Shown here in pieces: positions 46,862 through 57,979 of a DNA stretch of 64,000 bases (positions are counted from its first letter, which is position 1; every line of letters starts with the position of its first letter). The stretch is from Ovis canadensis (lineage: Eukaryota > Chordata > Mammalia > Artiodactyla > Bovidae): positions 27,754,501 through 27,818,500 of the forward strand of contig NC_091255.1 of NCBI RefSeq assembly GCF_042477335.2, given 5' to 3'. The position numbers and the translations under genes were made by a program. The notes under the pieces were generated by a model, which made no database searches, was not told the DNA's origin, and saw nothing but the letters and a program-made list of their open reading frames with translations.

Positions 46862-46995
46862 GACTTCCCTGGTGGTTCAGTGGTTAGGACTACACCTTCC
46901 AATGTCAGGGGTGTGGGTTCAACCCCTGGTCAGGGAGCTAAGATTCCATGTGCCTCGCAGCCAAAAAACCAAGACATAAAACAGAGACAATATGT
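46862..46995 (+). repeat. CHR-type SINE
   Basis: 'gacttccctggtggttcagtgg' to 'gctaagattccatgtgcctcg' and A-rich tail. Confidence 0.78.
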
Positions 46996-47002
46996 AAAGG
47001 CT

Positions 47003-47690
47003 TCACTATATTCATTGGTTAGCTCTATAAATCTCCTGGAGGCATCTTCAGGGTTTTCTATGTATAGAATCATATATACAAAGGGATATTACTCAGCCAT
47101 AAAAAGGAACACATTTGAGTCAGTTCTAAAGAGCTGGATGAACCTAGAGCCTATTATACAGAGTGAAGTAAGAAAGAGAAAAATAATTATTGTGTACTAA
47201 CGCATATATATGAAATCTAGAAAGATGGTACCAATGAACCTATTTTTCAGGGCAGCAATGCAGATGCAGATGTAGGGAAAGGACTTGTGGACACAGTGGG
47301 GGAAGGAGAGGGTGGGACGAACTGAGAGAGCAGCAAGGAAACATGCCTTAACCGTGTGTAAACAGCGAGCCAGTGGGGATTCGCTGTATGACGCGGGGAG
47401 TTCAAGCCCAGTGCTCTTTGACAACCTGGGGAGGTGGGAGGGAGGTTCCAGAGGGAGGGAGCATACGTATGTGAGCGTTCTCAGCCGTGTCCAGCTCTTT
47501 GAAATGCTATGGACTGTAGCCTGCCAGGCTCCTCTGTCCACGGGATTTTCCAGGCAGACATATGTATACCTATGGCTGATTCATGTTGATGTATGGCATA
47601 AACCAATACAATATTGTAAAGCAATTATCCTCCAATTAAAAATAAATTTTAAAAAAGACTAAAAATGGTCCACATTTTTTAAAAGTCTTA
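47003..47690 (+). mobile_element. L1 with 5' inversion
   Basis: 47078-47690 is L1 3' sequence on the plus strand ('gtcagttctaaagagctggatg' to 'ccaattaaaaataaattttaa'). 47003-47075 is an L1 ORF2 piece on the minus strand; the same stretch occurs at 32278-32345 ('actatattcattg', 'agggttttctatgta'). This order is the product of twin priming. A short BovA tail (about 47468-47565) is nested inside. Confidence 0.75.
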
Positions 47691-47849
47691 AATAAAAAGA
47701 ATTTTTTTTTAGAAAAAAAGACAGAGGTGAGCAGGAGGTTGGGGTAAGCAAAACAAATGGGGGCCAAGGGGAACCAACATCCTCTGAGCCAAGGAAGTGC
47801 TTTCTGCACATCATCTTACCTTAAGCCTCACAGCAGCACCCCTGGGGTA

Positions 47850-47950
47850 GGAACTGTTGTGATATTTCAGCTGAGGCACAGAGAAGTTAAGATATCCACC
47901 CAAAATAACACAGCTGGTCAGTGGCTAGTCTAGGACTTGCGCCACACCTT
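47850..47950 (-). repeat. MIR-like SINE
   Basis: 'atttcagctgaggcacagagaagttaag' and 'aacacagctggtcagtgg' in reverse MIR order. Confidence 0.6.
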
Positions 47951-48192
47951 GACTCCAGAACCTCCCTCTCATCAGAAACTGGGGAATTTATTGGCCAGCC
48001 ATTTATTGAGCACCTCTGTGTTCAAAAGATGGTGCAAAGTGCTGGGGCACAGGAAAGAGGTAGAATGCTCGGCTTCGGTGTGTGGCTGACTCAAGGAAGG
48101 AGTCCCTCAGTCTTTCTAGCAGGCTTCATGGAGGAGGTGGCCTTGGAGCTGACTTGAAGGGTGAGTAATATGCCTGTTGCGTGTAAGAGAGA

Positions 48193-48405
48193 GGGCTTCC
48201 CAGGTGGTTCAGGGGTAAAGAAACCACCTGCCAGTGCAGGAGATGTGAGTTCAATCCCTGGGTCAGGAAGATCCCTTGGAGAAGGAAATGGCAACCCACT
48301 CCAATATTCTTGCCTGGAGAATTCCATGGACAGAGAAGCCTGGTGGGCTACAGTCTGTGGGGTCACAAAGAGTCAGACATAGCTGATCGACTAAACAACA
48401 ACATG
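48193..48405 (+). repeat. Bov-tA SINE
   Basis: 'gggcttcccaggtggttcagg', 'gagttcaatccctgggtcagg', 'gacagagaagcctggtgggc', 'aaagagtcagacatagctg'. Confidence 0.85.
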
Positions 48406-48597
48406 GAAATAAGAGGAGACAGTTTTACTTTGAGCAAAGGCTTAGAGGTTTGGGAATATAGACTGTGCTTGGGATATCAGAAGTCGTTCAGCTTTTCATT
48501 GTGAAATGGAACCCGAGGAGGAGAAGGAACCTGGAGAGGATTCTGTAGGTGCCAAGCTAGGAGTTTAGGCTTGAACATGACACCGCTGGGGAGCCAT

Positions 48598-48665
48598 GAA
48601 TTGAGCCTGGGCCTCCGGCAGTGGAAACATAGAGCCCTAACCACTGGGCCACCAGGGAAGTCCCT
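48598..48665 (-). repeat. CHR-type SINE end
   Basis: 'agagccctaaccactgggccaccagggaagtccc' pattern only; the rest is missing. Confidence 0.6.
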
Positions 48666-48802
48666 GAGCTACTGTGTCTTGCCTGCTTCTCCTTTGTTTC
48701 TGCATTCCTTCACTTCCCTCGTTAGGAACTGCTCGAGTCTCCTTTTGGAACTAAAGGAAGTCCTAGGAGACTAAGGTCTTTTTTTACAAACAAGAAACGG
48801 GG

Positions 48803-48936
48803 GATCACTTTTTGTGATATAAATAAAATCAAGTGGTTGTTAAGAAAATGAAAACGAACAGGAACTTAATTTATAGTTTCTCCCAAAGTGATCATTTTTC
48901 TATGATGGAAATAAAATCAAGTGGTTGTTTAGAAAA
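48803..48936 (+). repeat. local direct duplication
   Basis: 'aaataaaatcaagtggttgtt' occurs at about 48821 and 48909, each preceded by a 'gatcat/ctttt...tgat' half-palindrome and followed by 'agaaaa'. The spacing is 88 bp. Confidence 0.75.
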
Positions 48937-49244
48937 AAAAAAAAAAAAGAAATGGCGGACACAGAGGGGCTTTTGTGTCTGGGAAGGCCCCGCAGGGTCT
49001 TGCTCAGTTTCAGTAGACGTGCAGCAGGCTCAGGTGACACCTGCCATGAGAAGGTGCCCCCAGGTCGAGCCAGAATGCAGGCCTCCAAAGTTTTCACCTG
49101 TAACAAAGATGAAAAAGACTCCAGTTATCAATTTATCTTTTGAATTTTTCCATGGTTTCCCCGGTAAGATTTAGAGTATCACAGGGAACCAGAGGCTTAT
49201 CTGGGTGGGTGTGCCTGCCTCATTTCTTGCTTGCCAGGTAGGAG

Positions 49245-49942
49245 GGGAAACTCAGGCCGAGGAAGCATTCGTCCCCACCCAGGCAGGTGGAGAAGCAACT
49301 GACCATGAGGAACAAACACTCGGAAGAGAGGGTGCATCCCTGCCCCCAGACAGAGCTGGATTGTTCAGCTGTGAAGTTGGGGGTGAAGTGGGGCTCTGTG
49401 TGCACATGCCAGGGTTATCTGTGTTCAGTTCAGTTCAGTTCAGTCACTCAGTCGTGTCCGACTCTTTGCGATCCCATGAATCGCAGCTCGCCAGGCCTCC
49501 CTGTCCTTCACCAACTCCCGGAGTTCACTCAGACTCATGTCCATCAAGTCCGTGATGACATCCAGCCATCTCATTCTCTGTCATCCCCTTCTCTTCCTGC
49601 CCCGAAACCCTCCCAGCATCAGAGTCTTTTTCCAATGAGTCAACTCTTCGCATGAGGTGGCCAAAGTACTGGAGTTTTGGCTTTAGCCTCATTCCTTCCA
49701 AAGAAAACCCAGGGCTGATCTGCTTCAGAATGGACAGGTTGGATCTTGCAGTCCAAGGGACTCTCAAGAGTCTTCTCCAACACCACAGTTCAAAAGCATC
49801 AATTCTTTGGCACTAAGCTTTCTTCACAGTCCAACTCTGACATCCAGACATGACCACTGGAAAAACCATAGCCTTAACTTGACGGACCTTTGTTGGCGAA
49901 GTAATGTCTTTACTTTTCAATATGCTATTTAGGTTGGTCATA
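49245..49942 (+). repeat. inverted duplication, arm 1 (partner 57463-58161)
   Basis: 49245-49428 matches the reverse complement of 57980-58161 at about 95% by eye ('gcaggtggagaagcaactgacc', 'ggggtgaagtggggctctgtg'). The alignment continues into BovB through the identical insertion junction. Confidence 0.88.
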
Positions 49943-50245
49943 ACTTTCCTTCCAAGGAGTAAGTGTCTTTTAATTTCACGGCTGCAGTCACTATCTGCAG
50001 TGATTTTGGAGCCCCAAAAATAAACTCTGACACTGTTTCCACTGTTTCCCCATCTATTTCCCATGAAGTGATGGGACTGGATTCCATGATCTTCATTTTC
50101 TGAATGTTGAGCTTTAAGCCAACTTATTCACTCTCCTCTTTCACTTTCATCAAGAGGCTTTTTAGTTCCTCTTCACTTTTTGCCATAAGGGTGGTGTCAT
50201 CTGCATATCAGGTTATTGATATTTCTCCTGGCAATCTTGATTCCG
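49424..50245 (-). mobile_element. BovB LINE, 3' part
   Basis: The 3' tail '(ttcag)n' at 49424 leads to coding blocks KVMTNLNSILKSKDITSPTK and [15 protein letters not shown] on the minus strand, with several frameshifts. 'ttatctg' lies on both sides (about 49417 and 50249), a possible target duplication. Confidence 0.87.
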
Positions 50246-50574
50246 GCTTATCTGCATGGCAGAGGCTAATGAGTTTGGAAGCACTGGCTGGCTGCAAACC
50301 TTCAAGATGTATTGGCTGTAGAAATGAATGAGCAAGGGTGGGAACTAGGAAACTGAATCATCAACACTGGAAATGAACACTGAGCATTGATTCTGCTTTC
50401 ACAGGACACATTCCTCCACTCTGTTGAAGGATGATTTGCAGGATTCTCAGAGAAGAAGAAAATGTATTTCTGAATCTAACCATTTTGTGAGACTTACAAT
50501 GTTCAGGGGTTACTGTGGACAGAGCAGGTGTTTGCAAAGATTTACATGTTTTCCCTTAAGCTGCATTGGAGGGT
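50246..50574. other. gene-free stretch
   Basis: Nothing recognised. Confidence 0.35.
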
Positions 50575-50785
50575 GGGCTCCCCGCTGGTGCTAGTGGTAA
50601 AGAATCCACCTGCCACTGCAGGAGACGCAAGAGATGCAGGTTTAGTCCCTGGGCCGAGAAGATCCCCTGGAGAAGGAAATGGCACCCAAGCCCAGTGTTC
50701 TTGCCTGGAAAATTCCATGGGCAGAGGAACCTGGAGGGCTACAATCCTGCGGGCTGCAGAGTCATATATGAGTTAGTTGACTAAA
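50575..50785 (+). repeat. Bov-tA SINE
   Basis: 'gggctccccgctggtgctag', 'gaagatcccctggagaagga', 'gcagaggaacctggagggc'. Confidence 0.83.
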
Positions 50786-51237
50786 CCAACCGACTGGCCT
50801 TTGGACTTTTTTTTTCCTATCTCAATAGGTTATTTTTATCTTTTGAGGAAACGCTAATCAGTGGCAATAGAAACCTCTTTACCCAGGGTCTGAGTGTAGG
50901 TGGGGGAGGTTGACAATTAACCAGGGTAAATCGAGGTTCAGGTGAGAGTTCCTCTGTCCTTCTGCTCATGGAAGCTTCCAGACTGACTTGAAAGCAGTAG
51001 GGAGAAGGAGCTTTTGGCAAACAAGGCTCTGTCTTCAGCCCACTGTTTCACATCTAAAATCTCCTAGCTACCTCTATGCCCTGAAACCCATCTTTAAATG
51101 CTATTCTATTCAAGTAGGTGATATATGTAGGGCCTGATGATGGGGCTCCCAGGCACAAGGCCTTCCTATGTCTCCCATTTCTTTGATTATAGGAAACAGC
51201 CTTGATTTGGCCTCCATGACCTTCCCTGAGTTCCAAC
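50786..51237. other. gene-free stretch left of an LTR
   Basis: Nothing recognised. Confidence 0.35.
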
Positions 51238-51591
51238 TGTAAGAAATAAAAACTCAAAATGGTCCAGTTTCAAGGACAACTAGCCTAGAGTGAGAGTCTG
51301 CTGATGTAAGAGCCCTTAGGATACTTGCATAGGAGAATCCAGACAAAGGGAGAGTAATAAATCCAAGTGACTTTCTCGGGAAGATTGTTAACCCTGTAGT
51401 ACTTAGCCAATGAGGAGCCGGGGGAGGGACTTGCATGCTGAGAGGATAAAAATCCCATTGACGCTGGGTCTACAGCCTTCCCACCAGACACCCGATCTTG
51501 CAAGATTTGTCATTAAAGCCTTACTTCTCGCTGCATCTTGTGTCTCCAAGTCTATTCCTTGGGTTGGGGCTGGTGGGCTTTATTTCCCACA
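51238..51591 (+). mobile_element. solo LTR, class I (ERV1-like)
   Basis: The 354-bp element starts TGTAAGAAATAAAA and ends TTTCCCACA. Promoter-like order is clear: CCAAT (51407), GATAAAA (51444) and ATTAAA (51512-51517), then a U5-like 'ttgggttggggctggtggg'. Candidate 4-bp flanks are caac and caag (one mismatch). No primer-binding site or internal region follows. Confidence 0.72.
51405..51450 (+). promoter_or_regulatory. LTR CCAAT and TATA-like boxes
   Basis: AGCCAATG and AGGATAAAA are 35 bp apart, typical of gammaretrovirus-like U3. Direction is rightward. Confidence 0.45.
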
Positions 51592-51639
51592 CAAGGGGCA
51601 GATTCAAGCTGTTGTTCATTAGGGAAGGGAGAGGGTTGG

Positions 51640-52500
51640 AGACCAAAGAGAAACAGTCAAGAGGAGCCTTTGGACAAGGTCCTGTTTCCCCATCAACAGA
51701 TACATACCATAATATCTTTGAGCTGTTTTGCAGATACTGACACCCCTTCCAGGTGGGAGAAGTTAACAATTAATGATGGTATGCTGACCACAAGCAGACC
51801 AGTTGGACCTGAAGTCTACTCACCTCACCACCAACCCATCAGAAGAATGTCCATGGACTGAACACACCCTCTTTGAACTATTACTATAAAGCTTTTTTTA
51901 ATAGTAATAAAAAATAAGGTTTTTTATTCCACACTATTTTCCCCAAGTTGGGACACAAGGTTTTGAGGGCATTTAGCCCACTGTAGCCCCGTTTGCCTGG
52001 CACAAAAATAAAGCTACTGTTTTCTACTTCACTCAAAACTCTGTCTCTGAGATTTGATCTGGCACCAGTGTACAGAGAAGCTGAGCTTTTGGCATCACAA
52101 GTGCACGTCCTCTGCAGGAGTGGATGGTTCCAGATTGGGCACTGGAGAGAAGACTTCCCTAGACTATATTGGTGAGTGGGTGTGGTTCTGGAGGGTGCTT
52201 TGCCTGGTCTATGGAGAAGGGAGACACTGAACCACCAGCTACTAAGATGAAGATGAAAGCTGAACAAACAAAATTCCACTGACTACATCTGAAGATCTAA
52301 TTGGTTTTATTATTCAGTGATTCATGAATCAGGCAGCATCTGATGTTGTAAATAGAAACTGAAAGGTTGTAAATAGAAACTGAAAGGTTGTAAAAAAAGA
52401 AAAAAGAAAGGTTTTTAGAGGTCAAAGGAGGGTGGGGAGTAGGAGCTATTAACAAAAGCTAACAAAGGAGTGTTTCATACCCACTCACCTTCTTCTGGAA
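51640..52500 (+). repeat. degenerate LTR/ERV-like tract
   Basis: 'gctgttttgcagatactgac' and 'caccaacccatcagaag' recall 7222-7345. 'ggcacaaaaataaagctactg' and 'ctctgtctctgagatttgatc' look like an LTR R/U5 end. 52295-52345 ('gaagatctaattggttttatt', 'gattcatgaatcaggcagcatc') looks like another LTR edge in reverse. A 22-bp unit 'gttgtaaatagaaactgaaagg' is tandemly doubled near 52346-52389. Confidence 0.45.
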
Positions 52501-52625
52501 GCAGGGCAAGTGTCACTCTTGTAGATTGCTTCTTCCTCCCAAGGATTGGAGAGGGCCCAAGAGATGGATTACCACCAGGGTGCAAACCAGAAAATTCCAG
52601 TCTGGCTTGTTAAGACTACGTTCCT

Positions 52626-52718
52626 AGGGGGAGTTCCCTGGTGGTCCAGGTGTCCCAGCTTCCACTGCAAAGGGCATGGGTTCAGTCCTTGGTTTTGGAA
52701 TTAAGATCCCCCATGCAC
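52626..52718 (+). repeat. CHR-type SINE, 3'-truncated
   Basis: 'gagttccctggtggtccagg' to 'ggaattaagatcccccatgca', then BovB begins without a poly-A. Confidence 0.7.
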
Positions 52719-52721
52719 AAG

Positions 52722-54978
52722 AGACGACTCTACACATGGACATCACCAGATGGCCAACACTGAAATCAGATTGACTATATTCTTTGCAGCCAAAGATGGA
52801 GAAGCTCTATACAGTCAGTAAAAATAAGACTGGGAGCGGACTGTGGCTCAGATCATGAACTCCTTATTGCCAAATTCAGACTTAAACTCAAGAAAGTGGG
52901 CAAAGCCACTAAGCCATTTAGGTATGACCTAAATCAAATCCCTTATGATTATACAGTGGAAGAGAGAAATAGATTTAAGGGACTAGGTCTGATAGACAGA
53001 GTGCCTGATGAACTATAGATGGAGGTTCATGACATTGTACAGGAGACAGGCATCAAGACCATCCCCAAGGGGGGATAAAATGCAAATAAGCAAAATGGTT
53101 GTCTGAGGAGGCCTTAAAATAGCTGTGAAAGGAAGAGAAGTGACAATCAAAGGAGAAAAGGAAAGATATTCCCATCTGAATGCAGAGTTCCAAAGAATAG
53201 CAAGAAGAGATAAGAAAGCCTTCCTCAGCAATCAATGCAAAGAAATAGAGGAAAACAATAGAATAGGAAAGACTCGAGATCTCTTCAAGAAAATTAGAGA
53301 TACCAAGGGAACATTTCATGCAAAGATAGGCTCCATAAAGGACAGAAATGATGTGGACCTAACAAAAGCAGAAGATATTAAGAAGAGGTGGTAAGAATAC
53401 ACAGAAGAACTGTACAAAATAAGATCTTCATGACCCAGTTAATCACAATGGTGTGATCACTCATCTAGAGCCAGACATCCTGGAATGTGAAGTCAAGTGG
53501 GCCTTAGAAAGCATCACTACAAACAAAGTTAGTGGAGGTGATGGAATTCCAGTTGAGCTATTTCAAATCCTGAAAGATGATGCTGTGAAAGTGCTGCACT
53601 CAATATGCCAGCAAATTTGGAAAACTCAGCAGAGGCCACAGGACTGGAAAAGGTCAGTTTTCATTCCAATCCCAAAGAAAGGCAATGCCAAAGAATGCTC
53701 AAACTACCACACAATTACACTAATCTCACCCACTAGTAAAGTAATGCTCAAAATTCTCCAAGCCAGGCTTCAGCAATACGTGAACCGTGAAATTCCAGAT
53801 GTTCAAGCTGGTTTTAGAAAAGGCAGAGGAACCAGAGATTAAATTGCCAACATCTGCTGGATCATGGAAAAAGCAAGAGAGTTCCACAAAAAGAACTATC
53901 TGCTTTATTGACTATGCCAAAGACTTTGACTTTGTGGGTCACAATAAACTGTGGAAAATTCTGGGAATACCAGACCTCCTGACCTGCCTCTTGAAAAACC
54001 TGTATGCAGGTCAGGAAGCAACAGTTAGAACTGGACATGGAACAACAGACTGGTTCCAAATAGGAAAAGGAGTATATCAAGGCTGTATATTGTCACCCTG
54101 ATTATTTAACTTATAATATGCAGAGTACATCATGAGAAACGCTGGGCTGGATGAAACACATGCTGGAATCAGGATTGCCGGGAGAAATATCGATAACCTC
54201 AGATATGCAGATGATACCACCCTTATGGCAGAAAGTGAAGAAGAACTAAAGAATCGCTTGATGAAAGTGAAAGAAGAGAGTGAAAAAGTTGGCTTAAAGC
54301 TCAACATTCAGAAAACTAAGATCATGGCATCTGCCCATCACTTCATAGCAAATAGATGGGGAAACAGTGGAAACAGTGGCTGATTTTATTTTGGGGGGCT
54401 CCAAAATCACTGCAGATGGTGATTGCAGCCATGAAATTAAGAGACGCTTATTCCTTGGAAGGAAAGTTATGACCAACCTAAATAGCATATTGAAAAGCAG
54501 AGACATTACTTTGCCAACAAAGGTCCATCTAGTCAAGGCCATGGTTTTTTCAGTAGTCACGTATGGATGTGAGAGTTGGACTATAAAGGAAGCTGAGCGC
54601 TGAAGAATTGATGCTTTTGAACTGTGGTGTTGGAGAAGACTCTTGAGAGTCCCTTGGACTGCAAGGAGATCCAACCAGTCCATTCTAAAGGAGATCAGTC
54701 CTGGGTGTTCATTGGCCGGACTGATGCTGAAGCTGAAACTCCAATACTTTGGCCACCTGATTCAAAGAACTGACTCACTGGAAAAGACCCTGAGCCTGGG
54801 AAAGGTTGAAGGTGGAAGGAGAAGGGGACGATAGAGCATGAGATGGATGGATGGCATCACTGACTCTCTGGACATGAGTTTGGGCAACCTCCGGGAATTG
54901 GTGATGGACAGGGAGGCCTGGCGTGCTGCAGTCCATGGGGTTGCAAAGAGTCGGACCCACTGAGCAACTGAACTGAAT
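52722..54978 (+). mobile_element. BovB LINE, longest copy (ORF2 endonuclease end to 3' tail)
   Basis: Blocks in order: endonuclease C-terminal end (IDYILCSQRWRSS-type, about 52770-52860), KATKPFRYDLNQIPYDYTVE, the linker region 53125-53394, then RT (ALESITTNKVSGGDGIPVE at about 53491, [45 protein letters not shown] at about 54204) and the C-terminal WCWRRLL region, ending '...gagcaactgaactgaa'. Stops and frameshifts (for example near 53020, 53394 and 53842) split the frame. The 5' third is missing. This is a dead copy, about 70% of full length. Confidence 0.93.
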
Positions 54979-54984
54979 AGTCCT

Positions 54985-55328
54985 CCTCCAAGGACCCTGC
55001 CCCTCTGCCTGACTGTTAAACTAAAGTGCCTTTGTTCAACTCAAAGAGAGATAATCTGACCCTGCCCACCTGTGAATGGCTTCAAAGAAGAGATTTATAC
55101 ACCTTTTCCAAAGGCTGGCCCTTCCCAGAGATATTTTGCAAGGCTAATGGCCTTTTTATTTACTTCCTCAGTGCCTATCTCTTTCTATTCTACCTTTTGA
55201 CTTTAGATCCTCACCACTTTTCACTCCAATTCTTAAAAGAACCTGGCATCCAGACCCCTACAAGATGGTCATTTTGAGACATTAGTCAACCATCTTCTCA
55301 GTCAGCTAGCTTCCTGAATAAAGTCCTA
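54985..55328 (+). repeat. ERV LTR fragment, left arm of inverted LTR pair
   Basis: Matches the reverse complement of 55409-56520 ('gactgttaaactaaag', 'catccagacccc', 'ttttgagacatta'). It ends at 'gaataaag', an LTR polyadenylation-like signal (55315). Confidence 0.78.
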
Positions 55329-55331
55329 TCG

Positions 55332-56620
55332 TTACCAAGTCCAAGTTTGTTCTGTTTGCACTTGACCGATCAATGAATTGGAGATGAGGTATTGACTCAG
55401 GCAATATGACTTTGTTTGGAGAGCTGGCTGACTGAAGAAGATGGCAGATTAATGTCTCAAAATAACCATCTTATTGGGGTCTGGATGCTAGGTTCTTTAA
55501 TAGATCAGGGGTGGGAGGTGGTGAGGAAACAAAGTAAAAAGACCATTCAGTTCAGTTCAGTCGCTCAGTCGTGTCCAACTCTTTGTGATCCCATGAATCA
55601 CAGCACACCAGGCCTACCTGTCCAGCACCAACTCCCGGAGTTCACTCAGACTCATGTCCATCGAGTCAGTGATGCCATCCAGCCATCTCATCCTCGGTCG
55701 ACCCCTTCTCGTCCTGCCCCCAATCCCTGCCAGCATCAAAGTCTTTTCCAATGAGTCAACTCTTCTCATGAGGTGGCCAAAGTACTGGAGTTTCAGCTTT
55801 AGCATCATTCCTTCCAAAGAAATCCCTAGGTTGATCTCCTTTAGAAAGGACTGGTTGGATCTCCTTGCAGTCCAAGGGACTCTCAAGACTCTTCTTCAAC
55901 ACCACAGTTCAAAAGCATCAATTCTTCGGGGCTCAGCCTTCTTCACAGTCCAACTCTCACATCCATACATGACTACTGGAAAAACCATAGCCTTGACTAG
56001 ACAGACCTTAGTCAGCAAAGTAATGTCTCTGCTTTTGAATATGCTATCTAGGTTGCTCATAACTTTTCTTTCAAGGAGTAAGCGTCTTTTAATTTCATGG
56101 CTGCAGACACTAAGTGCGGCCAGGGCAGCGACCAGGAGCAGCAACCCCATGCCCAAGGTTAGGGGCGGCGGCCGGGAGGGGCAACCCCACGTCCAAGGAG
56201 TGGTGGCTGTGCGGGCACAGGAGGTCCTAGAGGAGCCATCCCACTTTGAAGGTCAGGAAGGGTGGCGGGAGGAGATACCCCTCACCCAAGGTGAGGAGCA
56301 GCGGCTGTGCTTTGCTGGAGCAGCCGTGAAGAGATACCCCACGCCCAAGGTAAGAGAAAAAGACCATTAACCTTGCAAATATCTCCTAGAATGGCAAGTC
56401 TCAGGCAGGGAATGTGTTAATTTCTTCCTTCCTGCCATCTTCTACAGGTAGACAGGGTTCTGAACAAAAAGGCTCTTTAGTTTAACAGTCTGGCAGAGGG
56501 GTAGGATTCTCCAAGGCAGTCTATAAGATTATGACAAAAGCAATGTGAAACAAGTTAAAGAAACAGTTCCAACATGGAGTCAGAATTGGCTTTTCCCTGC
56601 AACAGTATTCCTTGCCTCAA
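55332..56620 (-). repeat. ERV LTR, right arm of inverted LTR pair (split by BovB)
   Basis: On the minus strand it reads 'gactccatgttggaactg' (about 56560), 'gactgttaaactaaag', 'gcatccagacccc', 'aaacaaagtc' and 'ttggacttggtaa' at its 3' end. The BovB at 55548-56356 interrupts it. Confidence 0.72.
55548..56356. mobile_element. BovB LINE with 5' inversion (twin priming)
   Basis: 55548-56106 is the BovB 3' end on the minus strand ([18 protein letters not shown] and SRDITLLTKV frames). 56112-56354 is the BovB 5' leader on the plus strand, with GC-rich units like those at 19960-20262. A perfect 12-bp target-site duplication, aaaaagaccatt, brackets the whole (55536-55547 and 56357-56368), so both parts arrived in one event. 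Confidence 0.93.
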
Positions 56621-57005
56621 TACACCTTGTCTCTCAGATTCATTGGCCAGTTGTGCAGCAGGCACAGCAAGCTTGGACTAACAAAGAAATTTGGCTTAGC
56701 CAGGCAGGAGCTTTGCTGCTCATGGTTTGCTGGCTCCAGTCAGGGAATATTGGAGCAAGGCTCTAGCAGCTGCTGGGACCATATGTCCTGAAGATCTTTC
56801 ACTCAAGATTCCCTGAAGTGGCACCAGCTGCCCCAGCACTTGGCAATGAAGCAAGGAACCGACAAACTCAATTTTATTGGTAAGTCTGTGTGTCCTTTGT
56901 GTTGTGAGTCAATGTATTCCCCCCTCAATTTGTGGAGAGAGGAATTGTTGAACTCTACTTGAGCTGGAACCAGTTCATTGGGGAACTAATTCTTGTGGCG
57001 ATAAT
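56621..57005 (+). repeat. ERV-related internal or leader sequence
   Basis: 'gagctggaaccagttcattgggg' (56968) recurs at 58213-58235 as 'gagtcggaaccagttcatgggg'. No retroviral protein motif was recognised. Confidence 0.4.
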
Positions 57006-57285
57006 CCTGCTGCTGCTGCTGCTAAGTCGCTTCAGTCGTGTCCGATGCTGTGCGACCCCATAGACGGCAGCCCACCAGGCCCCGCCGTTCCTGGGATTCC
57101 GCAGGCAAGAAAACTGGAGTGAGTTGCCATTTCCTTCTCTAATGCATGAAAGTGAAAACTGAAAGTGAAGTCGCTCAGTCATGTCCAACACTCAGCGACC
57201 CCATAGACTGCAGCCTTCCAGGCTCCTCCGCCATGGGATTTTCCAGGCAAGAGTACTGGAGTGGGGTGCCATTGCCTTCTCTGGG
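57006..57285 (+). repeat. Bov-A2 SINE (dimeric)
   Basis: 'ctgctgctgctgctgctaagtc' start, hinge 'aatgcatgaaagtgaaaactg', end 'gccattgccttctctgg'. 'gataatcct' flanks both sides (57000 and 57286), a target-site duplication. Confidence 0.92.
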
Positions 57286-57290
57286 GATAA

Positions 57291-57462
57291 TCCTACCCTT
57301 GTTGAAATTGGTTCATTTATTTGTAGGGTAAATTTATTTGCCTGAGTTGGGAACTGGTTCATTTGTGCTGGGTAAGTCGCTCCATCATGCACTCTGGAAA
57401 CATATTCCCCCCTCAATTTAGGCTTTTCCTCTACAAGACAAGCCAATTTGATTGGGGTAACC
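57291..57462 (+). repeat. ERV-related leader, left copy
   Basis: 'tttgtagggtaaatttatttgcctg' (57322) matches 58303-58327. It resumes the sequence interrupted by the Bov-A2. Confidence 0.5.
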
Positions 57463-57979
57463 AACCTAAATAGCATATTGAAAAGCAGAGACATTACTTT
57501 GCCAACAAAGGTCCGTGTAGTCAAGGCTATGGTTTTTCCAGTAGTCATGTATGGATGTGAGAGTTGGACTGTGAAGAAAGCTGAGTGCTGAAGAATTGAT
57601 GCTTTTGAACTGTGGTGTTGGAGAAGAGTCTTGAGAGTCCCTTGGACTGCAAGGAGATCCATCCAGTCCATTCTGAAGGAGATCAGCCCCAGGGGGTTCT
57701 TTGGAAGGAATGATACTAAAGCTGAAACTCCAGTACTTTGGCCACCTCATGCAAAGAGCTGACTCACTGGAAAAGACTCTGATGCTGGGAGGGATTGGGG
57801 CAGGAGGAGAAGGGGACGACAGAGGATGAGATGGCTGGATGGCATCGTCACCTCGATGGACGTGAGTTTAGTGAACTCTGGGAGTTGGTGATGGACAGGG
57901 AGGCCTGGCATGTTGCTGTTCATGGGGTCGCAAAGAGTTGGACACGACTGAGCGACTGAACTGAACTGAACTGAACTGA
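57463..57979 (+). mobile_element. BovB LINE 3' fragment within the inverted duplication
   Basis: 'ccaacctaaatagcatattg' to '(ctgaa)n'. The left edge is the edge of the duplication, not a retrotransposition end, and has no target duplication. Confidence 0.87.

Noticed and set aside
49424..49460. (ttcag)n satellite or telomere-like repeat
   Set aside because: It is the short 3' tail of BovB, found with the same orientation rule at 11994, 55548 and 57960.
52722..54978. Fresh horizontal transfer of BovB
   Set aside because: The BovB family is known to have moved between vertebrate lineages, but these copies are ordinary, fragmented and of various ages. Nothing here points to a recent transfer.
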